This document shows, piece by piece, positions 40,945 to 50,219 of a stretch of 64,000 nt of DNA. How positions within the stretch are numbered: the first letter of the stretch is position 1; each line of letters opens with the position of its first letter. Position numbers and translations under genes: made by a program. Origin of the DNA: Marinoscillum pacificum (GTDB lineage: Bacteria; Bacteroidota; Bacteroidia; Cytophagales; Cyclobacteriaceae); NCBI RefSeq assembly GCF_024714495.1, contig NZ_JAMZMJ010000001.1, positions 1,426,001 through 1,490,000 of the forward strand, written 5' to 3'. The notes under the pieces are model-generated. The model did not search any database, was not told the origin of the DNA, and saw nothing but the letters and a program-made list of their open reading frames with translations.

Positions 40945-43047
40945 TTATACAATCTTAGCCGCCAATACCCCTTCTCTCTTTACTCGGTAGAATTCTTTGT
41001 GAATATTGAATGGTTTTTCTTCGCCTGCATTAACCATCGTAAATGAACCATCTTCGTTCATTTCGTAAGCATTCACATTGTCTTTCAAGTTGAAGCAAAG
41101 AATGTTTATAGCCTGTTGCTTCAGCAATACATCATTGATTAAGAACAATGACTCCAATCGACTATCAAATGAACGGACCATCATATCCGCGCTTCCTGAG
41201 TAAACCAACGGGTTTCCATTATTGTGGAAATAGTAAATTCTACTATGCTCCAGATAATCACCTACAATAGATCTAACCGTAATGTTTTCACTCAATCCTT
41301 CCCTTCCCGGACGAATACAGCAAATTCCTCTCACGATCAATTTGATCTTTACTCCAGCTCTTGAAGCCGCATAAAGTGCCATGATTGTGTCCGTATCCTG
41401 AAGCGAATTAAGCTTAATAACTATTCCAGATTCCAAACCATTTTTGGCATTCTCTTCCTCCTTCCGAATCAATTCGATGAGTTTATTTCTCATCTCTCTT
41501 GGAGCGGTGATTAAGTTCTCGTATTGATCAGGAACAGAATGGCCAGTTATTACATTAAAAAATTCCTGTACATCATTGGCATATGCTTCATTAGAGCTCA
41601 TCAAACCAATATCTGTATAAAGTCGAGCGGTATCTTCATTGTAGTTTCCCGAAGACATGTGTACGAATCGACGTACTTTCTCTCCTTCTCTACGAACGAT
41701 CAATAGCAATTTGGTGTGCGTTTTTAACATACCAACACCATAAATTACGAAACAACCAGCGCGTTGTAGACGCTGTGCCTCCTTCATGTTGTTTTCCTCA
41801 TCAAATCGTGCTTTCACCTCGAACAATACCGAAACGTGCTTACCATTCTCCGCAGCATTGAGCAAAGCAGATACTACTCTGGAATTCTTGGCCAAACGAT
41901 AAATCGTCAACTTAATAGAAAGTACGTTTGGATCCTCCGCCGCTTGATCTAATAGGTCCAGCAATGGATCAATGCTATTGTAAGGATGATGAAGTAAGAT
42001 ATCACGGTCCTTCAAGATCTTGAACATGTTCTGATCCTCATATTCTGACATACTTATAGGAGGAACAGGCTTAGGTGTTTCTACTGTCTTATCCTTGAAT
42101 TCATCATGCTTGACAATGGACCAAAGACCGGTATAATCCATCAAACCGCCTTCAGGAACCTGAATGATATTATCATCGTCTATTTCGTAGCGGTTCTTCA
42201 GTTGTCTAAGCAGCCATTTATCATAAGTAGCCTCCACCTCTAGTCTCACCACTCGACCCGTTTTACGAGTTTTCAGCTTTTTCTTCATCTCTTCGATGAA
42301 GTTTGCTTCCATGTCTTCAGACTCCTCCAGGGTGAAGTCACCATTTCTGGTTACTCTAAAGAGTGTTTTAGAAACGATCTCTACATTCTTAAATACCTCA
42401 TTGATGTGTTGACGAACCACTTCTTCGATAGGCACAAAGATTACTTTTTCCTTACGCTCCATCTCGTAGAACCTAGGCAAGTTCTGAGGAATCTGGATGA
42501 AAGACATCTTTTTCTTTTCTTTCTTATCCTGGGTTTTTGTCACTACTCCAAAAACCAGAATGTTATTCATCAAAACCGGGAAAGTATGGTATGAATCATA
42601 CACCATCGGAGTAAGCATTGGGAAGACAATCTTCTCAAAATAATTGCTTACACGCTCCTTTTCACGCTTCTGAAGCTTATCGTAAGTGGCGATTTCAAAA
42701 TTGTTCTCAGAAAACTCTGGCTTCAGGCTATTGATGAATATATCATGCTGAGTGCTCGTGAAAGCTTTGTAATCATTGAGAAGCTTACGCTTAAATGGAA
42801 CAGCTCTCAGTCCAGAGTTGTCAATACGATCCTTTCCATAATCCAGATAATTGTACAAACTACCGACTCGAATCATGAAGAACTCATCAGCATTAGATGC
42901 AGTAATAGCCACAAATTTGAGTCGATCAAAAAGACTCCTACCGGTCTTCATGGATTGATCCAACACCCGGTAATTGAAGCTCAACCAACTCAGGTCTCTA
43001 CTGATTAAATCACTCTGTTCTATTAAATGATCGTATTTTTCTATCAT
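40945..43047 (-). CDS. ppk1: Polyphosphate kinase 1
   Basis: A 700-residue enzyme that reversibly transfers the gamma phosphate of ATP onto inorganic polyphosphate. N-terminal domain: SRDLSWLSFNYRVLDQS and DEFFMIRVG. Catalytic C-terminal halves: IKLTIYRLAKNSRVVSALL, VLFEVKARFDEENNM, the phospho-acceptor His in MLKTHTKLLLIVRREG, the SSGNYNEDTARLYTDIGL motif, and IYYFHNNGNPLVYSGSADMM with the second His. Length agrees with the family (about 690-710). It is membrane-associated in other bacteria and supports stress survival. Confidence 0.96.
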   Translation of the reverse strand: MIEKYDHLIEQSDLISRDLSWLSFNYRVLDQSMKTGRSLFDRLKFVAITASNADEFFMIRVGSLYNYLDYGKDRIDNSGLRAVPFKRKLLNDYKAFTSTQHDIFINSLKPEFSENNFEIATYDKLQKREKERVSNYFEKIVFPMLTPMVYDSYHTFPVLMNNILVFGVVTKTQDKKEKKKMSFIQIPQNLPRFYEMERKEKVIFVPIEEVVRQHINEVFKNVEIVSKTLFRVTRNGDFTLEESEDMEANFIEEMKKKLKTRKTGRVVRLEVEATYDKWLLRQLKNRYEIDDDNIIQVPEGGLMDYTGLWSIVKHDEFKDKTVETPKPVPPISMSEYEDQNMFKILKDRDILLHHPYNSIDPLLDLLDQAAEDPNVLSIKLTIYRLAKNSRVVSALLNAAENGKHVSVLFEVKARFDEENNMKEAQRLQRAGCFVIYGVGMLKTHTKLLLIVRREGEKVRRFVHMSSGNYNEDTARLYTDIGLMSSNEAYANDVQEFFNVITGHSVPDQYENLITAPREMRNKLIELIRKEEENAKNGLESGIVIKLNSLQDTDTIMALYAASRAGVKIKLIVRGICCIRPGREGLSENITVRSIVGDYLEHSRIYYFHNNGNPLVYSGSADMMVRSFDSRLESLFLINDVLLKQQAINILCFNLKDNVNAYEMNEDGSFTMVNAGEEKPFNIHKEFYRVKREGVLAAKIV

Positions 43048-43147
43048 GGAGAATCTATACTTACGCTTTTGCCATTTGAAACCTCAAAATACAGCAGGTT
43101 GTTGGGAAATAGCAAATTATTAATTCGTTAGAAATACATTATAAATA

Positions 43148-43177
43148 AAAAACCCTGGCGATCACGCCAGGGTTTTT
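43148..43177. terminator. Strong bidirectional terminator
   Basis: 13-bp perfect stem AAAAACCCTGGCG/CGCCAGGGTTTTT with a 4-nt loop, in the 189-base spacer between mdh's 3' end and ppk1's 5' end (both minus strand). It ends the tilS-cNMP-mdh transcript. Confidence 0.9.
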
Positions 43178-43236
43178 ACCAATTTGTTTCACCCCAGACG
43201 AACGACCTATAGCCTTTGTCAGGGCAATCTAAAAGT

Positions 43237-44157
43237 TTATAACAAACCGTTAGTTTTCTTTACTGCGTCAGCACTTTCTGTAAGTTTTGCTTTTTCAGCA
43301 TCGTCTAATTCGATCTCAACGATCTTTTCGATACCATTTGCTCCGATGATAGCTGGTACTCCGATAGAAATATCAGATAGACCATACTCACCCTCTAGCA
43401 AGCAAGAGCAAGGGAACATTTTCTTTGTATCACAAGCAATAGCCTGAACCATTGCTGATACTGCAGCTCCAGGAGCATACCATGCAGAAGTTCCAAGAAG
43501 TTTAGTCAATGTAGCTCCACCAACTTTAGTTTCTTCTCTTACATAAGTCAATTGATCATCAGACAAGAACTCAGTTACAGGCACACTATTTCTAGTAGCC
43601 AATCTTGTCAATGGAATCATACCAGTATCACTGTGTCCACCGATCACCATACCGTCAACATCAGATTGAGGACAACCCAAAGCTTCAGCAAGCCTGTACT
43701 TGAAACGTGCAGAGTCTAGTGCTCCACCCATACCAATGATTCTATTTTTTGGAAGACCTGTTGCTTTGTGAGCAAGATAAGTCATCGTATCCATTGGGTT
43801 AGAAACCACAATGATGATCACATTCGGAGAATGCTTAATTAAGTTTTCAGCTACTGATTTTACAATACCAGCATTGGTCGAGATAAGCTCTTCACGGGTC
43901 ATACCAGGCTTTCTAGGAATACCTGAAGTAATTACCGCCACATCACTATCGGCCGTTTTGGAGTAATCATTAGTAGTACCGGTGATTTTGGTATCAAAAC
44001 TGTTCAAGGAAGCAGTTTGCATAAGGTCCATTGCCTTACCCTCTGCGAATCCTTCTTTGATATCAATTAGAACTACTTCTGAAGCGAAATCTTTGATCGC
44101 AATGTATTCAGCGCAACTTGCACCTACTGCACCTGCGCCAACAACCGTTACTTTCAT
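43237..44157 (-). CDS. mdh: Malate dehydrogenase
   Basis: A 306-residue NAD-dependent enzyme of the TCA cycle, of the lactate-dehydrogenase-like bacterial class. The cofactor loop is VTVVGAGAVGASCAEYIA (GAGxVG), Asp for NAD ribose is in VVLIDIKEG, and the substrate arginines lie in PRKPGMTREEL, with the proton-relay DxxR/His in ALDSARFKYRLAEALG and VIGGHSDTGMIPL. The mobile loop PRKPGM is typical of malate rather than lactate specificity. Third gene of the tilS operon. Confidence 0.96.
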   Translation of the reverse strand: MKVTVVGAGAVGASCAEYIAIKDFASEVVLIDIKEGFAEGKAMDLMQTASLNSFDTKITGTTNDYSKTADSDVAVITSGIPRKPGMTREELISTNAGIVKSVAENLIKHSPNVIIIVVSNPMDTMTYLAHKATGLPKNRIIGMGGALDSARFKYRLAEALGCPQSDVDGMVIGGHSDTGMIPLTRLATRNSVPVTEFLSDDQLTYVREETKVGGATLTKLLGTSAWYAPGAAVSAMVQAIACDTKKMFPCSCLLEGEYGLSDISIGVPAIIGANGIEKIVEIELDDAEKAKLTESADAVKKTNGLL

Positions 44158-44235
44158 CTATTTTAAGGATTTGGATGAGAAAAATTTGTCCCGCCAAAGC
44201 TACTATCCAAAGCCACAAAAGCAAAGCTTTGACGA

Positions 44236-44763
44236 CTAAAGCTTTAACTCATTATAGACGGTATTTAAATCAAAGAATCCGAGAGAACTTTTGTAGGTCT
44301 GAAAGAGGTTACTAGTGTACTCATTGTACTGCTCAGCAAAGGCTGTCATGATCTTAGCCCTCACTTCCGAATGGTTGTTCATCACTTCCATAATATTCAC
44401 CTTAGGAATGACCATAATCTCTGCCTCTTCGGTTTTGACAATAGCAGTATACAGTCGTTTAGTCTCAGAAATAAAAGCATTGTCTCCAAAAAGCTTTCCA
44501 CTTCGTAAAGTCATCAGCTTTTCAAAACCATCCTTCATATCAATGTTCAGGGTGATGATTCCGCTTTTTACAATGTATACCGCTTGACTGGGGTCTTTGG
44601 TGAAGAACACCACTTCATTAGCGCGATACTTGCGATTGTATAAATAGGGAGCAAAATAAGACAACTCTTCATTAGTCAACTTTTCAAAAAAGCGATTCTT
44701 ACGCAGGAAATTGAAGAGCAGTAAATCGTCTTCAGTATATTTCTTTTTGAAAAATCTAAGCAT
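44236..44763 (-). CDS. Cyclic-nucleotide-binding-domain protein without HTH
   Basis: A 175-residue protein with one CNB domain (about 25-145): RKNRFFEKLTNEELSYFAPYL, VVFFTKDPSQAVYIVKSGI and a phosphate-cassette-like LMTLRSGKLFGDNAFISETKRLYTAIVKT. Unlike Crp/Fnr regulators there is no C-terminal winged helix; only a helical tail of ~30 residues remains. It may sense a nucleotide and act through protein contacts. It overlaps tilS by eight bases and precedes mdh by 78 bases, so co-transcription is likely. Confidence 0.85.
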   Translation of the reverse strand: MLRFFKKKYTEDDLLLFNFLRKNRFFEKLTNEELSYFAPYLYNRKYRANEVVFFTKDPSQAVYIVKSGIITLNIDMKDGFEKLMTLRSGKLFGDNAFISETKRLYTAIVKTEEAEIMVIPKVNIMEVMNNHSEVRAKIMTAFAEQYNEYTSNLFQTYKSSLGFFDLNTVYNELKL

Positions 44764-46078
44764 CCGGTAGCAATTCTATTTTCAACATGGCCTTTGTCTC
44801 TGAAGTCACTTTAAACCGATCACCTGTTCTGTGACCAATAAGCCACATGATGTCATTTCCTGATTCCAGAATCAATACCTGCTGTTTCAATGTTACGGGA
44901 ATTTTGGAATCAATCATAAAATCACTGACCTTTTTTTTGCCACTCATCCCAAAGGGTTGAAACACATCTCCTTGCTCCCAATGCCTCACCATTAAAGGCC
45001 ATTGAATCCTATCAAAATCGAAGTAAGCTTCATTTTTAGCGATCTGCTTTGGCAAGTTTTTTCCAGCAAGCTTTTTCCAATACAACTTTCCATAAGTAAC
45101 TGAGCGTTCTCCCGTTTCTTCTGTTAAATAAAAGTGTTCGTTTGGCTCCCTCACAATGGGAGAAATGATCAAACTATTTCGATCTAAATTTATTTGATGC
45201 GACGAACTTTCGAACATCGCACCAACTTTCTGATTCAGAATGGCTTCCTGCAAGTCTTTAGACGATTTGTATGACATCCCAAATGGTTTAAGCAATTCAG
45301 ATAACAAAGTGAGCGATCTCAAATCATTGGCAACCCAATCGATTTTTAATTCTTGATAAGTCTCATAATCATCAATTGCGTGCTCACTCACTTCTGATTC
45401 CGTGATCGCTGCAACTCCTTTGATTCGATCGAGAGTATCCTGAAAAGTATCTTCAAGATTTGGATTTATTTTCTTCAACTCAGGAATCACTATATTCCTA
45501 ATCCTGTTACGTTGGTAGTCATTCTTAGCATTGCTAACATCCTCTCTCCATGAGATCTCTTTACTTTTTGCATACTCATAAACATCTTCTTTTGAAGCAA
45601 AAAGCATTGGTCGAATGATATGACTATCTAAAATCGGAGCAATTCCTGTTAACCCAAAAATCCCAGTTCCTTTTGTCATATTAAGTAAAACGGTCTCCAG
45701 ATTATCATTTGCATTGTGAGCAGTAGCGATTTTCGAATACCCAAGATCTGTTTTCAAACTTGCGAAAAAGTCATAGCGGATCGTTCGGGCTACCATTTGT
45801 ATCGATTCACCTATTTCATACTCTTCTGGCCGAACATCTCTTAAATGAAAGGTAATGTCATGTTTCTTACACCAGTTTTCAACCAGCAATTGATCTTGAT
45901 CAGAGTCCTTATCTCTCAAGTGATAATTTACATGAGCTATTCCAAAATCAATTTTTGACTCTAGAAACAATGAAGCCAACACCATAGAATCCACGCCTCC
46001 ACTCACAGCAAGTAGGACTCTATCGCCTTCTTGCAGCATCTCATGTGATTTAATAAATGTTAAAAATTGATTGAACAT
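44756..46078 (-). CDS. tilS: tRNA(Ile)-lysidine synthase
   Basis: A 440-residue PP-loop ATPase that adds lysine to C34 of tRNA-Ile(CAU), essential for decoding AUA. P-loop: VLLAVSGGVDSMVLASL (SGGxDS); further motifs are HVNYHLRDKDSDQD, TAHNANDNLETVLLNM and DVSNAKNDYQRNRIRN. The C-terminal half contains the tRNA-binding TilS_C region (FQPFGMSGKKKVSDFMIDSKIP). The size is normal for the Bacteroidota form. It leads the minus-strand operon with the CNB protein and mdh. Confidence 0.95.
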   Translation of the reverse strand: MFNQFLTFIKSHEMLQEGDRVLLAVSGGVDSMVLASLFLESKIDFGIAHVNYHLRDKDSDQDQLLVENWCKKHDITFHLRDVRPEEYEIGESIQMVARTIRYDFFASLKTDLGYSKIATAHNANDNLETVLLNMTKGTGIFGLTGIAPILDSHIIRPMLFASKEDVYEYAKSKEISWREDVSNAKNDYQRNRIRNIVIPELKKINPNLEDTFQDTLDRIKGVAAITESEVSEHAIDDYETYQELKIDWVANDLRSLTLLSELLKPFGMSYKSSKDLQEAILNQKVGAMFESSSHQINLDRNSLIISPIVREPNEHFYLTEETGERSVTYGKLYWKKLAGKNLPKQIAKNEAYFDFDRIQWPLMVRHWEQGDVFQPFGMSGKKKVSDFMIDSKIPVTLKQQVLILESGNDIMWLIGHRTGDRFKVTSETKAMLKIELLPDA

Positions 46079-46127
46079 ATACTAATAGGAGTTGCAATCG
46101 TTGATAAATATTAGCTTTGCAGCCTCA

Positions 46128-47840
46128 ATGTCGAAAACACTACAATATTATACATTCCTGATCATCCTACTGATGGCTTCTCCTTTGGTTCACGCCCAAA
46201 AAGGAAAGAAAATCAGATACAAGGCTGAAGGCTCGTTGGAGTCTGGTCGTCGCGATGGAGAATCTTACAGGAAACTTGTAGACAAAGTAGTGTTCACACA
46301 GGAAAATACAACAGTCTACTGTGATAGCTCTTTGTTCTTCAGCAAGAGAAATGTCATGGAAGCCTTTGGGCATGTAAAAATTGTAGATGATCCTGCAGTC
46401 ATCACCTCAGTTGAATTGCTCTATGAAGGCGATGCTCGTATGGCACGTTTACGAAAAAACGTAGTGTACCGAGAAGGAGAACGAAGACTTTATACGGACT
46501 TCTTAGATTATGATCTTGATGGAGAAATTGCACATTACTTCAACGGTGGTAAACTCATTGACTCTACCAACACCTTAACTAGTAAGATTGGCTACAGCTT
46601 CTCGAAAGACAACTACGCCCAGTTTTACACCAATGTGGTATTGATTGCCCCAGATTTCACTCTGAAAACGGATACACTCAAATACAACACCACTACTAAA
46701 GTTGCCTACACCTACGGACCAACTGAGATCATCGATAACGAAGGAACTACGCTTCATGCAAAAGGTGGAGAGTTCAGAACAGAGTATGACGAGTCAGACT
46801 TCATAGAGGGTAATATCGAAACAGAAGACTACTATCTGGAAGGCGACGAGCTGTATTTTGACGATCAGGATCGCTACTACAAAGCCATTAGCAATGTGAA
46901 AATGACAGCCAAAAACGATGATGTCATTATCATCGGTGATGAAGGTTTCTACGATCGTAAAAATGGCATTAGTAAAATATTTGGCCGCCCAGTAATGAAG
47001 CGAATTATGGAAGCTGATACTTTTTACCTGACCGCAGATACGCTGGTGGCTATTGAAAGTGAATATGATTCAGCGAAGAGAATCTTAGCCTATCCTAACA
47101 TTAAGATTTTCAAAGAAAACCTTCAGGGTAAGGCAGACTCCATGGCCTATTTCATCAGTGACTCGCTGTTATTTTTCTACACAGATCCAATCATGTGGAA
47201 TGAGCAAAATCAGATCACTGCTGACACCATAAGTGTGGAGATTAAAAATGAGGTATTGGATAAAATGAACCTCATGAATGACGCTTTCTTAGTCTCTGAG
47301 GATACCATCAAGAATTGCAATCAGATAAAAGGGCGGGAAATGATCACCTATTTTGTAGATAGCGAGATCAACCACATAGATGTCAATGGCAATGGTGAAA
47401 TTCTATATTATGCTTTAGAAGAAGGTGATTCACTATTGATGGGCATGAATAAGATCTTCTGTGCTCGAATGCAAATTCGTTTCAAAGAACAAAAATTATC
47501 CAGCTTTTCGGTCTACACAAAACCAGAAGCCAAATTTATTCCGCCTCATGAACTTACCGATGATGTAAAATATTTAGCCGGCTATAGTTGGCGTGAAGAA
47601 GAACGACCTGAACTCTTTGATGTAGCTTATTACCTTGACCCTAATTATGATGCCAAATCCGACAGCATCAGGATTAAGGGCACAGCACCTAAAAAGGAGA
47701 AAAAGCAAGCGCCAGCACCAAGAAACTTACCCCCATCTATTGAAGACCGTATTAAGGGTAACAATAATAACGCACGGCAGACTTTGCAAAGGTCTGAAGC
47801 AGACCGACCTAGATCAATAAAAAAAGATGATGGAATATGA
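46128..47840 (+). CDS. OstA/LptA-like exported protein
   Basis: About 570 residues from ATG 46128 (MSKTLQYYTFLIILL), which follows a short upstream TTG frame and gives a proper signal peptide (VHAQ). The mature part is repeated OstA-like beta strands (RYKAEGSLESGRRDGESYRKLVDKVVFTQENTTVYCDSSL; VKIVDDPAVITSVELLYEGD), about six modules of ~70 residues, and a proline/lysine-rich C-terminus. LptA/OstA proteins bridge the periplasm and move LPS; this Bacteroidota version, about three times longer, presumably does likewise. Its tail overlaps the start of bamD's longer frame. Confidence 0.85.
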   Translation: MSKTLQYYTFLIILLMASPLVHAQKGKKIRYKAEGSLESGRRDGESYRKLVDKVVFTQENTTVYCDSSLFFSKRNVMEAFGHVKIVDDPAVITSVELLYEGDARMARLRKNVVYREGERRLYTDFLDYDLDGEIAHYFNGGKLIDSTNTLTSKIGYSFSKDNYAQFYTNVVLIAPDFTLKTDTLKYNTTTKVAYTYGPTEIIDNEGTTLHAKGGEFRTEYDESDFIEGNIETEDYYLEGDELYFDDQDRYYKAISNVKMTAKNDDVIIIGDEGFYDRKNGISKIFGRPVMKRIMEADTFYLTADTLVAIESEYDSAKRILAYPNIKIFKENLQGKADSMAYFISDSLLFFYTDPIMWNEQNQITADTISVEIKNEVLDKMNLMNDAFLVSEDTIKNCNQIKGREMITYFVDSEINHIDVNGNGEILYYALEEGDSLLMGMNKIFCARMQIRFKEQKLSSFSVYTKPEAKFIPPHELTDDVKYLAGYSWREEERPELFDVAYYLDPNYDAKSDSIRIKGTAPKKEKKQAPAPRNLPPSIEDRIKGNNNNARQTLQRSEADRPRSIKKDDGI

Positions 47841-47874
47841 ATGTTCCATTAAGTTTGTGACGAGAACGAGAGAT

Positions 47875-48696
47875 ATGAGTAGACTAGTAAGATATACAGG
47901 ATTATTCCTTTTAATAATATTAGGTACGTCTTGTACAAAATTTAAAAAGCTTCAAAAAAGCAGTGACTGGAAAGTGAAATACACGGCTGCTTTGGAGTAT
48001 TATGAAAACAAGGATTATTACCGATCAAGTGTACTATTAGAAGAAATCCTACCGATAATCAGAGGAACCGAAGAAGCTGAAAAAGCAAACTTCATTTACG
48101 CTTACACTTACTTTTATCAAAACCAGTACATTCTAAGCGCTCATTACTTCAAGACATTTACAGAAGTGTATGGTAGAAGTGAGTACGTAGTAGAGGCATC
48201 ATACATGAATGCATACTCCACGTATAAGCAATCTCCACAACCAAGTCTTGATCAAACAAGTACTTATGAGGCGATCACGGCATTGCAAATATTTCTTAAT
48301 AAGTATCCTTCATCTCAATATTCAGATGAAGCTGAGAAATTGATCACTGAATTACAGGTAAAACTCGAAACTAAAGCCTACAATAATGCGAAACTTTATC
48401 ACAAACTGAGTCGTTATAAAGCTGCGTTAATAGCTTTTGATAACTTCTCGAATGACTACCCGGACTCCAAGTACAATCCAGAAATGGCGTACCTGGCAGT
48501 CGAAACAGCATTTGATTTAGCGGAAGTTAGTGTAAAAGACAAGCAAGAGGAACGCTACAGAGACACTGTAGAACGATATGAAAAAATGGTAGATAGATTT
48601 CCGAATAGTCCATATATCTCAGAAGCTGAAAAATTTTATATGGAAAGCATGGAACAATTAGCTATCTTTGCCGATCAAAATAACAAGAATCAATAA
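47875..48696 (+). CDS. bamD: Outer-membrane assembly factor BamD
   Basis: A 273-residue lipoprotein (lipobox ILGTSC) with about five TPR-like repeats, as in BamD/YfiO: YTAALEYYENKDYYRSSVLLEEILP, KANFIYAYTYFYQNQYILSAHYFKTFTEVYG, and a TPR in YHKLSRYKAALIAFDNFSNDYPDSKYNPEMAYLAV. It works with BamA to insert outer-membrane barrels. Start ATG 47875 is preferred over ATG 47827, which would precede the signal by 16 polar residues. It is followed by rpoZ after a 4-base gap. Confidence 0.93.
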   Translation: MSRLVRYTGLFLLIILGTSCTKFKKLQKSSDWKVKYTAALEYYENKDYYRSSVLLEEILPIIRGTEEAEKANFIYAYTYFYQNQYILSAHYFKTFTEVYGRSEYVVEASYMNAYSTYKQSPQPSLDQTSTYEAITALQIFLNKYPSSQYSDEAEKLITELQVKLETKAYNNAKLYHKLSRYKAALIAFDNFSNDYPDSKYNPEMAYLAVETAFDLAEVSVKDKQEERYRDTVERYEKMVDRFPNSPYISEAEKFYMESMEQLAIFADQNNKNQ

Positions 48697-48700
48697 GGAC

Positions 48701-49009
48701 ATGGCAGTAAACGCGTCTATTATTACAAGAGATAACGAAAAAATTGCTGAACCAAGCGGCAACATCTACGAGTCAATCGTAGTGATTGGAAAAAGAGCAA
48801 GACAAATTGCTGCTCAGCAAAAAGAAGAATTGAATTCAAAATTGGCTGAATTTGCATCTTCTGTTGATAATCTTGAGGAGATTTTCGAAAACAGAGAGCA
48901 AATTGAAATTTCTAAGTTCTACGAAAGAATGCCTAAGCCATCCACTGTAGCTATTGACGAGTTTATGGATGGAAAAGTATCATTCAGAACTCCAGACGAA
49001 GAAGCTTAA
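48701..49009 (+). CDS. rpoZ: RNA polymerase omega subunit (Bacteroidota type)
   Basis: A 102-residue protein whose core IYESIVVIGKRARQIAAQQKEELNSKLAEF matches the Rpb6/omega fold (GKRAxQIAxQ). The N-terminal ITRDN motif (about residues 6-10) is usual in this phylum. Omega stabilises beta-prime folding and contributes to ppGpp binding in some bacteria. ATG 48701 with a preceding AAGGA is the start; the upstream Met at 48668 lies inside bamD. Between bamD and coaBC, as in other Cytophagales. Confidence 0.93.
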   Translation: MAVNASIITRDNEKIAEPSGNIYESIVVIGKRARQIAAQQKEELNSKLAEFASSVDNLEEIFENREQIEISKFYERMPKPSTVAIDEFMDGKVSFRTPDEEA

Positions 49010-49019
49010 TATACCTGCC

Positions 49020-50219
49020 ATGTTGGCTGGAAAAAAAGTACTTGTAGCGGTTTGTGGCTCGATAGCAGCCTACAAAACCGCTTTTTTTGTGCGTTTACTA
49101 AACAAGGCTGGTGCGGAAGTGAAAGTCATCATGACACACAGTGCCAAATCCTTTATTACTCCCCTCACTCTTTCCACTTTATCTAAGAATCCTGTATTAT
49201 CAACTTTTGAGAAAGATGATTCAGGAGAGTGGAACAATCACGTAGACCTTGGACTATGGGCTGACCTGATGATAGTAGCACCTGCAAGTGCCAATACCCT
49301 ATCCAAAATGGCTCATGGCGCTTGCGACAACCTTGTCACTGCTGTGTACCTATCAGCGAGATGTCCTGTTATGGTTTGCCCAGCCATGGACCTGGACATG
49401 TATCAACATCCAGCGACTCGTACTAACCTTCAAAAACTCAAAGATTACGGAAACATCATCATTGATGCTGAAAGTGGAGAACTAGCAAGTGGACTCAGTG
49501 GTGAAGGCCGAATGGCTGAGCCAGAACATATTATTGAGTTCGTAGAAGAATTCTTTAGCAGAAGTCAATCACTGAAAGGTAAAAAGGTCTTGATGACTTC
49601 TGGGCCGACACATGAGGCTATTGATCCTGTGCGTTTTATTGGAAATCACAGTACTGGTAAAATGGGAACATCTATCGCTATGGAACTAGTGTCTCGCGGT
49701 GCTGAGATTCAGTTTGTCTCTGGCCCCACAGGTCATTATCCCAAACACCCTTCTGTACAAGTCACTAAAGTCACTTCTGCTGACGAGATGTTCGAAGCAT
49801 CCAAAGCATACTTCGCTGATATGGATATTGCCATCTTCACAGCAGCAGTAGCAGACTACAAGCCAAAGACCGTAGCCAACTCTAAGATTAAGAAGCAAGA
49901 AAACGATTTAGACATTATACTAGCTCCCAATCCCGATATCGCCAAAGAACTTGGTGCAGTTAAAATGAACCAATTCACTATTGGTTTTGCGTTAGAAACT
50001 GATCAGGAAGAGGACAATGCACTGAAAAAGCTTGAAAAGAAAAACCTGGACATGATCGTTTTAAACTCTCTTCGAAATGAAGGAGCAGGTTTTGCTCATG
50101 ACACCAATAAAGTTTCTATCTACGATAAACATAATAATGTTTCTCATTTTGAGTTGAAGAGTAAAGCTGAAGTAGCTAAAGATTTAGTAGACTTGCTTGA
50201 AAGGGCTCTCAATGAATAA
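49020..50219 (+). CDS. coaBC: Bifunctional phosphopantothenoylcysteine decarboxylase / phosphopantothenate-cysteine ligase
   Basis: A 399-residue enzyme carrying two consecutive coenzyme A steps. CoaC flavoprotein part (1-180): KKVLVAVCGSIAAYKTAFFVRLL, NHVDLGLWADLMIVAPASANTLSKMA, CPAMDLDMYQHPAT (PxMNxxMw-like). CoaB part (about 185-399): KGKKVLMTSGPTHEAIDPVRFIGNHSTGKMG, IFTAAVADYKPK (AAVADYxP, ligase signature), then KxKxQE...LxxNPDI. Start ATG 49020 is 10 bases after rpoZ; the longer frame to 48954 overlaps it. Confidence 0.96.
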   Translation: MLAGKKVLVAVCGSIAAYKTAFFVRLLNKAGAEVKVIMTHSAKSFITPLTLSTLSKNPVLSTFEKDDSGEWNNHVDLGLWADLMIVAPASANTLSKMAHGACDNLVTAVYLSARCPVMVCPAMDLDMYQHPATRTNLQKLKDYGNIIIDAESGELASGLSGEGRMAEPEHIIEFVEEFFSRSQSLKGKKVLMTSGPTHEAIDPVRFIGNHSTGKMGTSIAMELVSRGAEIQFVSGPTGHYPKHPSVQVTKVTSADEMFEASKAYFADMDIAIFTAAVADYKPKTVANSKIKKQENDLDIILAPNPDIAKELGAVKMNQFTIGFALETDQEEDNALKKLEKKNLDMIVLNSLRNEGAGFAHDTNKVSIYDKHNNVSHFELKSKAEVAKDLVDLLERALNE

